The notes beneath the pieces were generated by a model. The model made no database searches, was not told the origin of the DNA, and worked only from the letters and a program-made list of their open reading frames with translations. Source: BQOK01 sp048388525 (GTDB lineage Bacteria; Bacillota; Clostridia; Oscillospirales; Ruminococcaceae). From it: a stretch of DNA of 16,832 nucleotides. The position numbers were made by a program, and so were the translations under genes. Each line of letters opens with the position of its first letter. Positions within the stretch are counted from its first letter, which is position 1. The stretch covers positions 1-16,832 of the forward strand of contig NZ_DBGCTQ010000106.1 of NCBI RefSeq assembly GCF_048388525.1. The letters are read 5' to 3'. Positions 1 through 8,600 of this stretch are shown here, in pieces.

Positions 1-279
1 GGTCAGCCCCATGATCTTGTCCATATCCTCCACCTTGGCGGTCAGCATCAAAATGGGCCAGAGATACTCCTGCCGCAGCCGCTGGCACAGGGTGAAGCCG
101 TCCATATCCGGCAGCATCACATCCAGAATGGCCAGGTCCGGCGGCTGGCTCTCGGCTGCCGCCAGCGCCTCGGCCGCAGTGCCGCACTTGCACACCGCGA
201 ACCCCTCGTTTTTCAGATATACCTCCACCAGGTCGGCAATCGCGGCCTCGTCGTCCACCACCAGAATGCGCTCGTTCAT
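1..279 (-). CDS. OmpR/VanR-type response regulator, N-terminal part (cut by left edge)
   Basis: This is the receiver domain of a two-component response regulator, the cytoplasmic partner of a sensor histidine kinase. The 93 visible codons read in frame to the window edge and begin MNERILVVDDE. The acidic pair D9/D10, the phospho-acceptor D53 in LAILDVMLPDMDG and the switch residue T80 in MLTAK are all present. The ending AKVEDMDKIMGLT closely resembles VanR-like OmpR-family regulators, so a winged-helix DNA-binding domain is expected beyond the edge. The start at 279 has an AAGGGGG ribosome binding site about 8 bases upstream. A terminator of the gene behind it (368-395) lies upstream, so it is probably transcribed from its own promoter; a TATAAA-like box is visible around 310-317, but without a convincing -35. 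Targets and kinase cannot be told from this window. Confidence 0.93.
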   Translation of the reverse strand, partial: MNERILVVDDEAAIADLVEVYLKNEGFAVCKCGTAAEALAAAESQPPDLAILDVMLPDMDGFTLCQRLRQEYLWPILMLTAKVEDMDKIMGLT

Positions 280-360
280 ATGCGTTCCCCCTTTAGTAAT
301 GCCTGTCTTTTTATAAAACGAGGCTGCGGGCACAAATTTTTCGTTTTGGGGCGTTCTGAA

Positions 361-395
361 AGAAAAAGGCCGGGGCCCAACCACAGGCCCCGGTC
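361..395 (-). terminator. Rho-independent terminator of the BI-1 gene
   Basis: Bases 368-377 (GGCCGGGGCC) pair with 386-395 (GGCCCCGGTC), with one G-T pair and an 8-base loop. On the minus strand the stem is followed by TTTTTCT (361-367). It lies about 30 bases past the BI-1 stop codon. The plus-strand side also has a short T-run (TCTTTT), but no plus-strand gene needs it. Confidence 0.8.
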
Positions 396-426
396 TTTTG
401 AAAACAGGCGCTCTTGCCTGTGCGCC

Positions 427-1176
427 TTAGTTGCGGCGCCGGGCGAACAGGCGCAGGATGTAAAGGAACAGGTTGATAAAGTCCAGATACAATTCCAGCG
501 CGGCGTAAATGCTGGCCTTCTTCGCCAGCTCCTCGTTGCCCGCGTAGGCAAAGTAGGCAGCCTTGATCTTCTGGGTGTCGTAGGCGGTGTAGCAGGCGAA
601 CAGGATGATGCCCGCGCAGCACAGCAGGATGTCCAGCCCGCCCAGGCCCGCCAGCATGCCGATCACGCTCACGATCAGCATGGCGATCAGGCCGAAGAAC
701 AGGGGCTTTGCCCAGCCGGAAAGATCCTTTTTGGTCAGGTAGCCGTAGCCCGCCATAATGCCGAAATACAGGGCGGTGGCGCCGAACGCCATCACCAGCT
801 CCCACAGATCATACAGGTAAAAATAGCTGCTGAACACCAGCCCGTTCAGCGCAGCATAGGCAAAGAACAGCCCCTTGGCGCCGCCCACGCTGATGGTGCG
901 GATGCGTGCCGACATCACCACGACCACCACCACCTCGGCAATGGCCAGGCCAAAAAACATCATGGGCGAAACCAGCAGGTAACGGGCCAGCCCCCCGGCA
1001 TAGCCCACCAGCGCGATGCCGAAGGTCAGCATCAGGCCCGCAAACATCCACAAAAAGGTCTTGGTGGTGTAGCTGGCCAGGGTCTCGTATTCAAACGTTC
1101 CGGTGCGCTGGTTTTCCTCCGCATAAAGGGTGTTCTGTACCGGTTCGCTGAAGGGGTCGTTGTAGCGGTTGCTCAT
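427..1176 (-). CDS. Bax inhibitor-1 / YetJ-family integral membrane protein
   Basis: A 249-residue membrane protein of the Bax inhibitor-1 (UPF0005, YccA/YetJ) family. Bacillus YetJ is a pH-sensitive calcium leak channel; the role of this protein in its host is not known. Seven hydrophobic segments are visible at roughly residues 41-62, 66-88, 101-120, 124-144, 157-177, 180-198 and 222-243. The family signatures are YTAYDTQKIK (D200, TM6) and LELYLDFINLFLYILR (D232, TM7); these two aspartates would correspond to the di-aspartyl gate of YetJ. The start at 1176 is chosen over an in-frame ATG at 1200 because an AGGATGGGAG ribosome binding site lies 7 bases before it, while nothing usable precedes 1200. 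The gene is divergent from hemW, has its own sigma-A promoter (1220-1248) and ends in a terminator at 361-395, so it appears monocistronic. Confidence 0.93.
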   Translation of the reverse strand: MSNRYNDPFSEPVQNTLYAEENQRTGTFEYETLASYTTKTFLWMFAGLMLTFGIALVGYAGGLARYLLVSPMMFFGLAIAEVVVVVVMSARIRTISVGGAKGLFFAYAALNGLVFSSYFYLYDLWELVMAFGATALYFGIMAGYGYLTKKDLSGWAKPLFFGLIAMLIVSVIGMLAGLGGLDILLCCAGIILFACYTAYDTQKIKAAYFAYAGNEELAKKASIYAALELYLDFINLFLYILRLFARRRN

Positions 1177-1219
1177 GGCAATACTCCCATCCTTTCTCAT
1201 TGCGTCAATGATATACTAT

Positions 1220-1248
1220 ATTATAACGCCGTTTGTAAATAAAATCAA
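1220..1248 (-). promoter_or_regulatory. Sigma-A promoter of the BI-1 gene
   Basis: Read on the minus strand: -35 TTGATT (1243-1248), a 17-base spacer and -10 TATAAT (1220-1225). The expected start of transcription is near 1213, giving a leader of roughly 35 bases. It overlaps the hemW promoter on the other strand. Confidence 0.75.
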
Positions 1249-1261
1249 AACCTTTTATAAT
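1233..1261 (+). promoter_or_regulatory. Sigma-A promoter of hemW
   Basis: -35 TTGTAA (1233-1238), a 17-base spacer and a perfect -10 TATAAT (1256-1261), about 35 bases before the hemW start codon. It shares bases 1233-1248 with the divergent BI-1 promoter. Confidence 0.75.
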
Positions 1262-1302
1262 GGTTGTGTGAAACATCTTTGTAAAAGAAAGGGGCGGTCG
1301 GC

Positions 1303-2391
1303 GTGGCCTTCGGGTTGTACCTGCACATTCCCTACTGCTTGGCAAAGTGCCGCTACTGCGATTTTTATTCCCGCGGGGCCAGCCGCGGCGTGCCGGAAGA
1401 ATACGTGGCCGCGCTCGAGCGCGCCATTGCTGGGTTTTACGCCCGCGAAAACCTGCCCGCGCCGGGCACGGTGTACCTGGGCGGCGGCACCCCAAGCCTG
1501 CTCTCTCCCGCCCAGGCCGCGCGCCTGCTGGCCGCCGCGGCCCCCGCGCCGGGCGCGGAGGTCACCCTGGAGGCAAACCCCGAAACCGTGAACGAAAAAA
1601 AGCTCGAGGGCTTTCTGCGGGCCGGGGTGAACCGGCTCAGCCTGGGGGTGCAGACCGCCCGGGACGAAAGCCTTATCCGGCTGGGCCGCCCGCACACCGC
1701 GGCCCAAAGCCGGGCGGCCCTGGCCGCCGCAAAAGCCGCGGGCTTTACCAACATTTCGGGCGACATCATGCTGGCCCTGCCCCACTACAGCCAGGCCGAG
1801 TTTTGCGAGACCCTGGACCTGCTCAGGGAGGGGGGCGCGGCCCACATCTCGGCCTATCTGCTGAAGCTTGAGCCGGGCACCGCCTTTGGCCGCACCCCGC
1901 CCGCCGGCCTTCCCACCGACGATCAGGCCGCCGAATTTTACCTTGCCGCGGTGGAGCGGCTGGAACAGGCCGGCTATGCCCAATACGAGATCAGCAACTT
2001 CGCCCGCCCCGGCTTCGAGGGGCGGCACAATCTGATCTACTGGAACTGCGGCGATTACCTGGGCCTTGGCCCCGCCGCCCACAGCTGCCTTGGCGGCAGG
2101 CGCTTTTATTTCCCCTCCAGCACCAAGGCCTTCCTGGCGGGCACAGCCGCCCCCGTGCCGGACGGCGGCTGCGGCGCCGAGGATTTTATCATCCTGCAGC
2201 TCCGCCTTATAAAGGGCCTCAGCCTGCCCGCTCTGAAAGAAAAATACAACATGGAATTTACACAAAAGCAATTGCAATTCGTAGAAAAGTGTGTGAGTGC
2301 CGGCTACGCCCGGTTCAACGGGCACACCCTGCGCCTCACCCCCGCCGGGCTCATCCTCCAGAACAGCATCCTCTGCGGGTTGCTGGGGTGA
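1303..2391 (+). CDS. hemW: Radical SAM heme chaperone HemW
   Basis: A 362-residue radical SAM protein of the coproporphyrinogen III oxidase-like family, best matched to HemW, which carries heme for insertion into respiratory enzymes and is often misannotated as HemN. The cluster motif is C12-x3-C16-x2-C19 followed by DF (CLAKCRYCDF); true HemN has CxC here, so the missing fourth cysteine favours HemW. Other family marks are YLGGGTPSLL (residues 58-67), LEANPE, the RLSLGVQ segment, the GDIMLALP segment, and HNLIYWNCGDYLGLG with PAAHSC. Length fits the family (about 370-380). Translation starts at GTG 1303, eight bases after AAAGGGG; an ATG is not available at the conserved N-terminus. The gene is alone on its strand, with its own promoter and a strong terminator at 2402-2450. 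Heme transfer itself is inferred from the family. Confidence 0.93.
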   Translation: MAFGLYLHIPYCLAKCRYCDFYSRGASRGVPEEYVAALERAIAGFYARENLPAPGTVYLGGGTPSLLSPAQAARLLAAAAPAPGAEVTLEANPETVNEKKLEGFLRAGVNRLSLGVQTARDESLIRLGRPHTAAQSRAALAAAKAAGFTNISGDIMLALPHYSQAEFCETLDLLREGGAAHISAYLLKLEPGTAFGRTPPAGLPTDDQAAEFYLAAVERLEQAGYAQYEISNFARPGFEGRHNLIYWNCGDYLGLGPAAHSCLGGRRFYFPSSTKAFLAGTAAPVPDGGCGAEDFIILQLRLIKGLSLPALKEKYNMEFTQKQLQFVEKCVSAGYARFNGHTLRLTPAGLILQNSILCGLLG

Positions 2392-2401
2392 TCCGCACCG
2401 C

Positions 2402-2450
2402 AAAACGATCGCCCCTGCCCAAAGGCCTTGGGCAGGGGCGATCGTTTTTT
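2402..2450. terminator. Bidirectional terminator between hemW and the MATE gene
   Basis: A perfect 19-bp stem (2402-2420 with 2430-2448) around a 9-base loop (AAAGGCCTT). The stem is flanked by an A-run on the left and TTTTTT (2445-2450) on the right, so it can terminate both the plus-strand hemW transcript and the convergent minus-strand MATE transcript. Confidence 0.92.
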
Positions 2451-2459
2451 ATACCAGGA

Positions 2460-3842
2460 TCAAGGGTATGCCTGGCCGGCCGCCGGGCCTTTTTCCCTTT
2501 TCTTCCCCGCCCGGCCTTCAAAGCCGCACCGCGCCAGGTACCACTGGCACAGCACCAGTGACACCAGCGTGGCGGTGGGGGCCGCCAGCCCCACCCGCCG
2601 CAGCGTGGCCCCGGCCCCCCTGCTCAAACACCAGGAAAGGGGCACCCGCACCGCAAAGGTGGCCACCGCGCTGTGCACCAGCGGAAAGGCGGCCCGCCCC
2701 CCGCCGCTGAAAAAGCCGTTCATACAGAACACAAAGCACACCAGCAGGCAGTCGGCGCTGTAGGTGCGCAGGTAACCCGCCCCGGCGGCAATCACCGCCG
2801 GGTCCTTTGCAAACAGGCTCACCAGCCCCGCCGGGTTCACCTGGGCCGAGGCAAAGCAGGCCAGCCCAAACAGCAGCGAAAGGCCGATACCCGTGTTCAT
2901 GCAGGCCCGCGCCCTGCCCGGCTGCCGCGCGCCAAAATTCTGGGCCGCCATGGCCGAAACGGCCGCCGCAAAGGCCGTGGTGGGCAGCATGCTGAACACG
3001 ATCAGTTTTTCCACCACCCCCACCGCGGCCGAGGCCACCAGCCCCATGCCGTTCACAATGGCGGTAATAATCAAAAACGAAACGTTTACCAGCCCCTCCT
3101 GGGCGGCAATGGGCAGCCCCATGCCCAGCAGCGCGCGGGCGTGCTTCCAGCAAAAGGCGGGCTGCGCCGCGCGGTAGCGCCGCACATAGCCCCGGCGTAT
3201 AAGGAAGCCGAAGGCCAGCGCCAGGCTCAGGAGCTGCGCCAGCACGGTGCTCACCGCGGCCCCCTGGGCGCCCCCCTTCAGCACCGCCACAAACAGCACG
3301 TCGGTGGCCACGTTGGTCACGCAGGCCGCCACCATAAAAAGGAACGGCGTGCGGGAATCGCCCAGCCCCCGCAGGATGCTGCTCAGCGCGTTGTACCCCA
3401 CAATGGGCGGAATGCCCGCCGCGCAGATCAGCAGGTATTCCTTCGCCTGCCGCCACGCCTCGGCCGGCACCTGCATGGCCCGGCACACCGGCTCCACCAG
3501 CAGCACGGCGCCGGCCGTCAGCACCAGCGAAAGCGCGCCGAACACCCACAAAATGGCCGCCACGCTGGCCGCCAGCTCGCGGCTGCGCCGCGCGCCCCGC
3601 CAGCGGCCCACCAGCACCGTGCCGCCCGCCGTAAGGCCGATGGCAAGGCCGGTGATCGTCTGCATCACCTGGCCCCCCACCGCCACCGCGCACACCGCCG
3701 CCGCGTCGGAAAAATGCCCCACCATAAACAGGTCGGACGCGCCATAGCAGGCCTGCAGCAAATTGGTAAAAAGAAACGGCATCGAAAAGCAAAGCAATGT
3801 GCTGAACACGTCCCCTTTTGTCAGATCCATGTTTTCCGGCAT
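2460..3842 (-). CDS. MATE-family multidrug/metabolite efflux transporter
   Basis: A 460-residue integral membrane protein of the MATE (multi-antimicrobial extrusion) family, which exports cationic or amphipathic compounds in exchange for Na+ or H+. It starts with the usual cytoplasmic DLTKGDVFSTLLCFSMPFL segment; about twelve hydrophobic stretches follow, and the loop motif ILRGLGDSRTP (residues 156-166) is the typical MATE signature. The second half repeats the first (QEGLVNVSFLIITAIVNGMG). Length is normal (about 450). The start is ATG 3842; the in-frame ATG at 3830 is possible, and neither has a clear ribosome binding site apart from a GGGGGGC run 10 or so bases before 3842. It lies 80 bases downstream of an APC permease on the same strand with no obvious terminator between, so co-transcription is possible. 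Substrate is unknown. Confidence 0.92.
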   Translation of the reverse strand: MPENMDLTKGDVFSTLLCFSMPFLFTNLLQACYGASDLFMVGHFSDAAAVCAVAVGGQVMQTITGLAIGLTAGGTVLVGRWRGARRSRELAASVAAILWVFGALSLVLTAGAVLLVEPVCRAMQVPAEAWRQAKEYLLICAAGIPPIVGYNALSSILRGLGDSRTPFLFMVAACVTNVATDVLFVAVLKGGAQGAAVSTVLAQLLSLALAFGFLIRRGYVRRYRAAQPAFCWKHARALLGMGLPIAAQEGLVNVSFLIITAIVNGMGLVASAAVGVVEKLIVFSMLPTTAFAAAVSAMAAQNFGARQPGRARACMNTGIGLSLLFGLACFASAQVNPAGLVSLFAKDPAVIAAGAGYLRTYSADCLLVCFVFCMNGFFSGGGRAAFPLVHSAVATFAVRVPLSWCLSRGAGATLRRVGLAAPTATLVSLVLCQWYLARCGFEGRAGKKREKGPAAGQAYP

Positions 3843-3922
3843 CCGCTCACGCCCCCCGCTCTGCTGCGTTTGGTGTAACTATATGCCGGGCGCCGGGGTT
3901 CCATTCCGGCCCGTCCTTTCCT

Positions 3923-5398
3923 TTATCTGCGCAAAAAGCCCGCCAAAAACAGCAGCGGCACCGCCGCCGCGCCCAGGGTCACGGCCCATTTCCACCGCCG
4001 GTACTCCCGGTCCATCCTTTCCCTCTCTTTTGGGCCGGGCGCGGGCGGCAGCCCGCCCAATTCCATCTGCGCCGCCGCAAAATGGCGCCGCCCGTAGAAA
4101 AAGTAAATGCCGAGCCCCAGCGCGCACCAGGCAAGGCCTGCCCACACCGCCGCCGGTTCCAGCTGCCCGATCAAAAACAGGTAGGCGGCAATGCTCACCG
4201 GCGCGCCCACCGCAATGCCGGGCGCCCGATAGGGCCGCGCCAGCTGCGGGCGGCGCCTGCGCAGGGCCCAGGCCGCCGCAATGCCCAAAATATAGTACAC
4301 CAGGGTTGCAAACAGCGACAGCGAGGCGATCAGCGCAATCGACCCGGTGGCCACCAGCGCCAGCATCAGCGCCCCCAGCGCCAGGCAGGCCCGGGCCGGG
4401 GTGTGCCAGCGGGGGTGTACCGTTCCAAAAAAGGCGGGCAGTGCGCCGTCCCTGGCCATGGTGAACACATAGCGCGCCGGGGCGCTTACCCCCGCGTTCA
4501 GGGTGGAAAAATCGCCCCCAAAGGCAATGCCCAGGCACAGCAGCACCAGCGGCAGGCCGGTCACCCCCGCCAGGCGCAGCCCCTCGGCATAGGGCGCAGC
4601 GGCCGTGGCAAGATCCGCCAGCGCCCCGCTGGGCGCCACGCACACCAGTACCCACTGAAACAGCCCGTTCACCGCAAACACCAAAAACGGCGCCAAAAAC
4701 ATGGCCCGGGGCAGCTCGATCTGCGGATAGCGCACCTCGCCCCCCATGGCACAGCAGGTTTCAAACCCCGCAAAGCACCACCACACCAGCGCCACGCAGG
4801 GCAAAAAACCGCCCAGCGGCGCGGGGGCCGGCGCCGCCAGCCGGTCCAGCTGCATGTGGGGCAGCATCGAGATTACCCACACCGCCGCCACGCCCCAGAA
4901 AAAGAACAAAAACCCGTTCTGGGCGCGGCCGGTCAGCTCGGTTCCCCGCACGCCCAGCGCCACAAACAGAACCAGCGCCGCCGCGGCCAGCACCCGGTCG
5001 CTCACCGGCAGCGGCCAGCCCAGCGCGCCGAACAGGGTGCGCAGGTAAAAGCTGAACGCCAGCGCCTCGCCCCCCGCCACCGACACCATGGAAATGATAA
5101 AGTTCCAGCCCGCCAGCATGCCAAAGGGCCGCCCCAGCCCCAGCCCCGCGTACAGGTAGGTGCCGCCCGAAAACGGCAGCGCCGCGCCCATCTCGGCATA
5201 GAGCAGCGCCGGATAAACGCTGATCGCCAGCGCCACCAGCGTGGCAAAGATCACATTCGGCCCCAGGCTGCCCACCACATTGCCCCCCACCGTGAACAGC
5301 CCCACCCCGATCACCGTTCCCGTGGTGATGGTCAGCGCCTCCCGCAGGCCCAAACAGCGTTTCAGCCCCGCGCCCCGGCTTTTTTCCTCTTGTCGCAT
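3923..5398 (-). CDS. APC-superfamily amino-acid permease
   Basis: A 491-residue transporter of the amino acid-polyamine-organocation superfamily. The first membrane segment carries TITTGTVIGVGLFTVGG (residues 23-39), the unwound GxGxF-like substrate motif of APC transporters, followed by the conserved YAEMGAALPFSGGTY. About twelve hydrophobic segments are visible, plus one extra near the C-terminus (WAVTLGAAAVPLLFLAGFL) after a charged cytoplasmic stretch. The start at 5398 is preferred because it has a GGGGG ribosome binding site 8 bases upstream and begins just before the family core; the open frame extends to 5542, but that part is Cys/Arg-rich and does not look like a transporter N-terminus. 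A promoter at 5437-5466 fits this start. The substrate (amino acid, amine or polyamine) cannot be read from sequence; it is probably not part of the sugar locus behind it. Confidence 0.9.
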   Translation of the reverse strand: MRQEEKSRGAGLKRCLGLREALTITTGTVIGVGLFTVGGNVVGSLGPNVIFATLVALAISVYPALLYAEMGAALPFSGGTYLYAGLGLGRPFGMLAGWNFIISMVSVAGGEALAFSFYLRTLFGALGWPLPVSDRVLAAAALVLFVALGVRGTELTGRAQNGFLFFFWGVAAVWVISMLPHMQLDRLAAPAPAPLGGFLPCVALVWWCFAGFETCCAMGGEVRYPQIELPRAMFLAPFLVFAVNGLFQWVLVCVAPSGALADLATAAAPYAEGLRLAGVTGLPLVLLCLGIAFGGDFSTLNAGVSAPARYVFTMARDGALPAFFGTVHPRWHTPARACLALGALMLALVATGSIALIASLSLFATLVYYILGIAAAWALRRRRPQLARPYRAPGIAVGAPVSIAAYLFLIGQLEPAAVWAGLAWCALGLGIYFFYGRRHFAAAQMELGGLPPAPGPKERERMDREYRRWKWAVTLGAAAVPLLFLAGFLRR

Positions 5399-5436
5399 CT
5401 CGTTTCCCCCGCTTTTCTCAAAAAACAAATTTTCCC

Positions 5437-5466
5437 ATTCTATGAGCGGGGGGCACGGCGTGTCAC
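5437..5466 (-). promoter_or_regulatory. Candidate promoter of the APC permease gene
   Basis: On the minus strand: -35 GTGACA (5461-5466), an 18-base spacer and -10 TAGAAT (5437-5442), one base off consensus in each box. It would give a leader of roughly 30 bases ahead of the ATG at 5398 and supports that start over the upstream in-frame ATG. Confidence 0.6.
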
Positions 5467-5513
5467 GCGCGCTTTTCTGTTCGCCAACAAAACACGTATT
5501 GTTCCGGCAGCTC

Positions 5514-5553
5514 AAAAGCCGCGGCGCCTCTTTTTTGCACACGCCGCGGCTTT
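5514..5553 (-). terminator. Probable terminator of the DUF5107 gene
   Basis: A perfect 12-bp stem: AAAGCCGCGGCG (5515-5526) pairs with 5542-5553, with a 15-base loop. It sits about 50 bases after the DUF5107 stop. On the minus strand the stem ends in only TTTT, so termination may be partial; the plus-strand side (TTTCTCTTT) also looks competent, but no plus-strand gene ends here. Confidence 0.6.
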
Positions 5554-5603
5554 CTCTTTACCAGATTGTTTTGGTGCGCCTCTAACCAGGTCTGCCTTAT
5601 GAT

Positions 5604-8600
5604 TTATTGAGCCACCGGGGAGGGAACCCCTTCCGCGAGCGCTTGGAACTTTTCCAAGTGTAGCGCCGCGCCTATGTGAGAGGGTTCAAGTGCCAGTGTT
5701 TCGCCGCATGCTTCCAGCGCCTTTGCGCCGTCGCCAAGGCCGTAGCTGCCCAGCGCGATGAGATACATGCAATGCGCTTTGTTTCGCTCGTTCAGGTTTT
5801 CATCAAACAACTGCAGGTCGGGCAGAGAAACCGCAAAATAGTCTATCTCAGCATTGTCAAAAAGGTGTTTTTCCCCGTAATCAACCAGCTTATGAAAATG
5901 GGTGAGCGCCTCTTCTTCCCGCCCCAGCTCCCGCAGCGCCAGTCCCTGGTATAGGATCATGTCGGCCGGTTGGTCGTTATAATACATCATTCCGGCCGGT
6001 TCCGCATCGCCCCGCACGGCGCAGGCAAAAAACTTTTCTGCTTCGCGCTCCTCTCCCTGCGCGCGGGCCGCAAGCCCCAGATAATAATAAACGTCATTGT
6101 CCCTGCGCCCCTCCAGCTTTCCCTCTCCCAAATTGTGCGGAAATGTCAAGGCCTGCGTCAACAGGGCTTTCGCTTTTTCGGTATCCCCCTCTTTCAAAGC
6201 ATGGCGGGCCAGCTCTCGCAGGCTGAACACATATTGCGAGGTGATCTTCCCCTCGCCCCCCTCCCAGGGGTGGAATTTGTGCCCCGCCATAATGGAATAC
6301 GCTTCTTCATGGCGCCCAAGCAGGTTCAGCAGCGTAATATATTCTGTGATCAGATCATCACGCTGCATAAACACCTCACGGTGCATTTGGTAAAGGGCGA
6401 TGCGCCGGGCGGGCGCCCACTTCAGCTTTTTATGCAGCTGGTCCAGCTCCAAAAGCACCCGAGCGTCCGAAGGGTCCAAACGGTATGCCCGTTCCAAAGC
6501 CTCAAGCGCTTTTGCCGGCAGATGCATCTTGTTGAAATAGGCGATCGCCAGGTTCCTCCACACGGTCGGAAATCCTTCGTTTATCTGAGCCGAGCGCTCC
6601 CACAGTCCCAGCGCTTTCTCATACTGCCGTTTGTCATAATACAGATTCCCCAGATAGTATGCGGCAAAAGCGTCCTGCGGAGCCCGCTGCAGCGCGAAGT
6701 CCAGCACTGCAATATCCCCCAGTTTGTTGGGGAAGCAGTACAGTGGGCTGCGCGCACCAGCCTCGGCCAGAGCACCCGTCGCGTCTTTTCCGCTGACCTC
6801 GAGATAATACGCCTCATAATATTTCAACATAGGCGTATCAGCGCTGCACCAGCTCAGAACGGCAAGGGCCGCAGCGTAGTCGCCCGCTTCCGCGTAATCG
6901 GCTGCGGTTTCTATGAAAGCAGACGGGTTGTTCCTCATTTTTTTCAGCAGCCCTTCCCGCGCTGCCCCGTGATAAAGCACCTCTTCCGCTCCTATTCCGT
7001 ACGCGAATGGATCCAGCTTGAGCACTGCGGCACAAAGCTTCTTCGCCTCTTCCATACGTCCCATCTGCCGCAGAACAAGCGCTTTCACGCCCAATGCCTT
7101 CAGGTTGTGGTTGTTTTTCACAAGCGCGCGTTCGACATAATCCAGCGCCGGGCCGTATTCCTTACGTCCTGCGGCGATTACTGCGGCGTAGTAAAATGCC
7201 ATCTCCTGCTGAGCGCTCGTCCACGTCGCTTTCAAAAAGGCGTCGAACGCTTCTCCGCAACGTTTTTGGTAATAAAGCGCAAGCCCCAGATTATAATACG
7301 GTTCACCGTCATAAGGCTGTGCGTTTTTCCATGTGGCACGCTTTATCGCCGCACGAAAATGTGTTTCCGCCGCTTCAAAATCACCCATGCGGAGTAAAAG
7401 CATCCCGTAGCCATTGTTGCATCGAATATCCCCCGGATCGCGCTTCAACGCTTCCTTGTAATAATCCTCCGGCCGGAACGTCGCATGGCGGTATTGCTCC
7501 AGATGTGTCGCCGCAAGATACAACTCCTCACAGCTGGCAAGCTTGGCCGGCTCCGGCAGTGCCTCAGCGGGTGCCGGAATTTTTTCGATCTTCGGCTTTG
7601 CCGGTGTGTAGGAAAGCAGTTTTCTGCCCGTGCTGTCGTATACCGAAAGGGTGATCTCATGCGGGGGGATAGCCCCGGCCTCCACCGTGTCCATGAGCAC
7701 CTCCACCGGAGAGAGCATGCAGTTTTTTTCGTACAGGATCTGTTCGCCGGCGCACACAGTCACGCGGCAATCCGGATACTTCGCCGTTGTATACACACAA
7801 AGGTGTACAGTTCCGCCCTCGCTCACCTCCAGGCTCACAATAGCTTCTGTGCTGGCATTGCTTACTTTTCCAACTTTTTTGTAGGGCATAAAATACTGGG
7901 TAAAAACTTTTTCCTCAAAAGGCTTCAGCCAGGTGAAATCCGGTTGGTTGTCCGTGAACATCCCTGTCATCAATTCGATGTACGGGCCATTTGCGTCGGT
8001 GAGGTTTCGATCCCATGCCTGGCCAAAGTCTCCGCAACCCCAGGTCCATTGCTTTTTGCCCGGTGCAACGTGGTGATCAGCAATATGAAGGATCCCTGCA
8101 CCTTTTCCATAATCGTATCCCCCCACGAAGTCGAAGTCCGAGTGATACGCCATGTAAGAAGTAGGTACCGGAATGTTTTTATAACGGGAGATATCCACAC
8201 CGGCGCCATAATCGTGTTTATAATATACGCCGGTAGCGATGGGAAATTTGGAAACATCGCGTTTGCCATGGTCCATCACGGCCGTTACATCCGGCGGAAA
8301 GATTGATTGCGTGTCGTCGTTTACCGCAACCGCGGGGTTCGCCCACCAAAGGAAGGTCTGCGGCAGCGGCGTTCGGTTATAAAGCTGGCCCCGGATCTCA
8401 ATATACGCCCGGCCGGGGTACAGCGTAAAGGACGCCATGCCCTTGGTGCCGTACATTTGGTCCACCTCGTTGACGCACACAGTTTTGCTGCCGTCGCCCC
8501 GCTCGGTCAATATATAATCCACAGGGGAATAGGTCGTCGGGCGATGATGCTGCGGCCAATTGAACTCGATCCCGCCCGATATCCACGGCCCGGTCAGTCC

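Noticed and set aside
405..420. Small hairpin CAGGC/GCCTG just after the BI-1 stop
   Set aside because: Five base pairs only, common by chance at this GC content; the terminator at 361-395 is sufficient.
1255..2403. 382-codon open frame antisense to hemW
   Set aside because: Gly/Ala-rich translation with no recognisable features; HemW on the plus strand explains the region fully.
2518..3878. Long open frames on both strands overlapping the MATE gene
   Set aside because: Low-complexity Gly/Arg/Ala or Arg/His-rich translations with no family features, while the MATE frame has membrane segments and the LRGLGDSRTP motif.
5399..5542. N-terminal extension of the APC permease to an ATG at 5542
   Set aside because: The added residues are Cys/Arg-rich and not transporter-like, and they overlap both the terminator hairpin and the promoter boxes.
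3818..5602. Long open frame of 594 codons on the plus strand
   Set aside because: It runs antisense to the APC permease, is dominated by Arg, Pro, Gln and His, and shows no domain; this is a typical shadow frame in GC-rich DNA.
5970..7397. 475-codon open frame antisense to the DUF5107 gene
   Set aside because: No domain or ribosome binding site, and the opposite strand codes for clear TPR repeats throughout.
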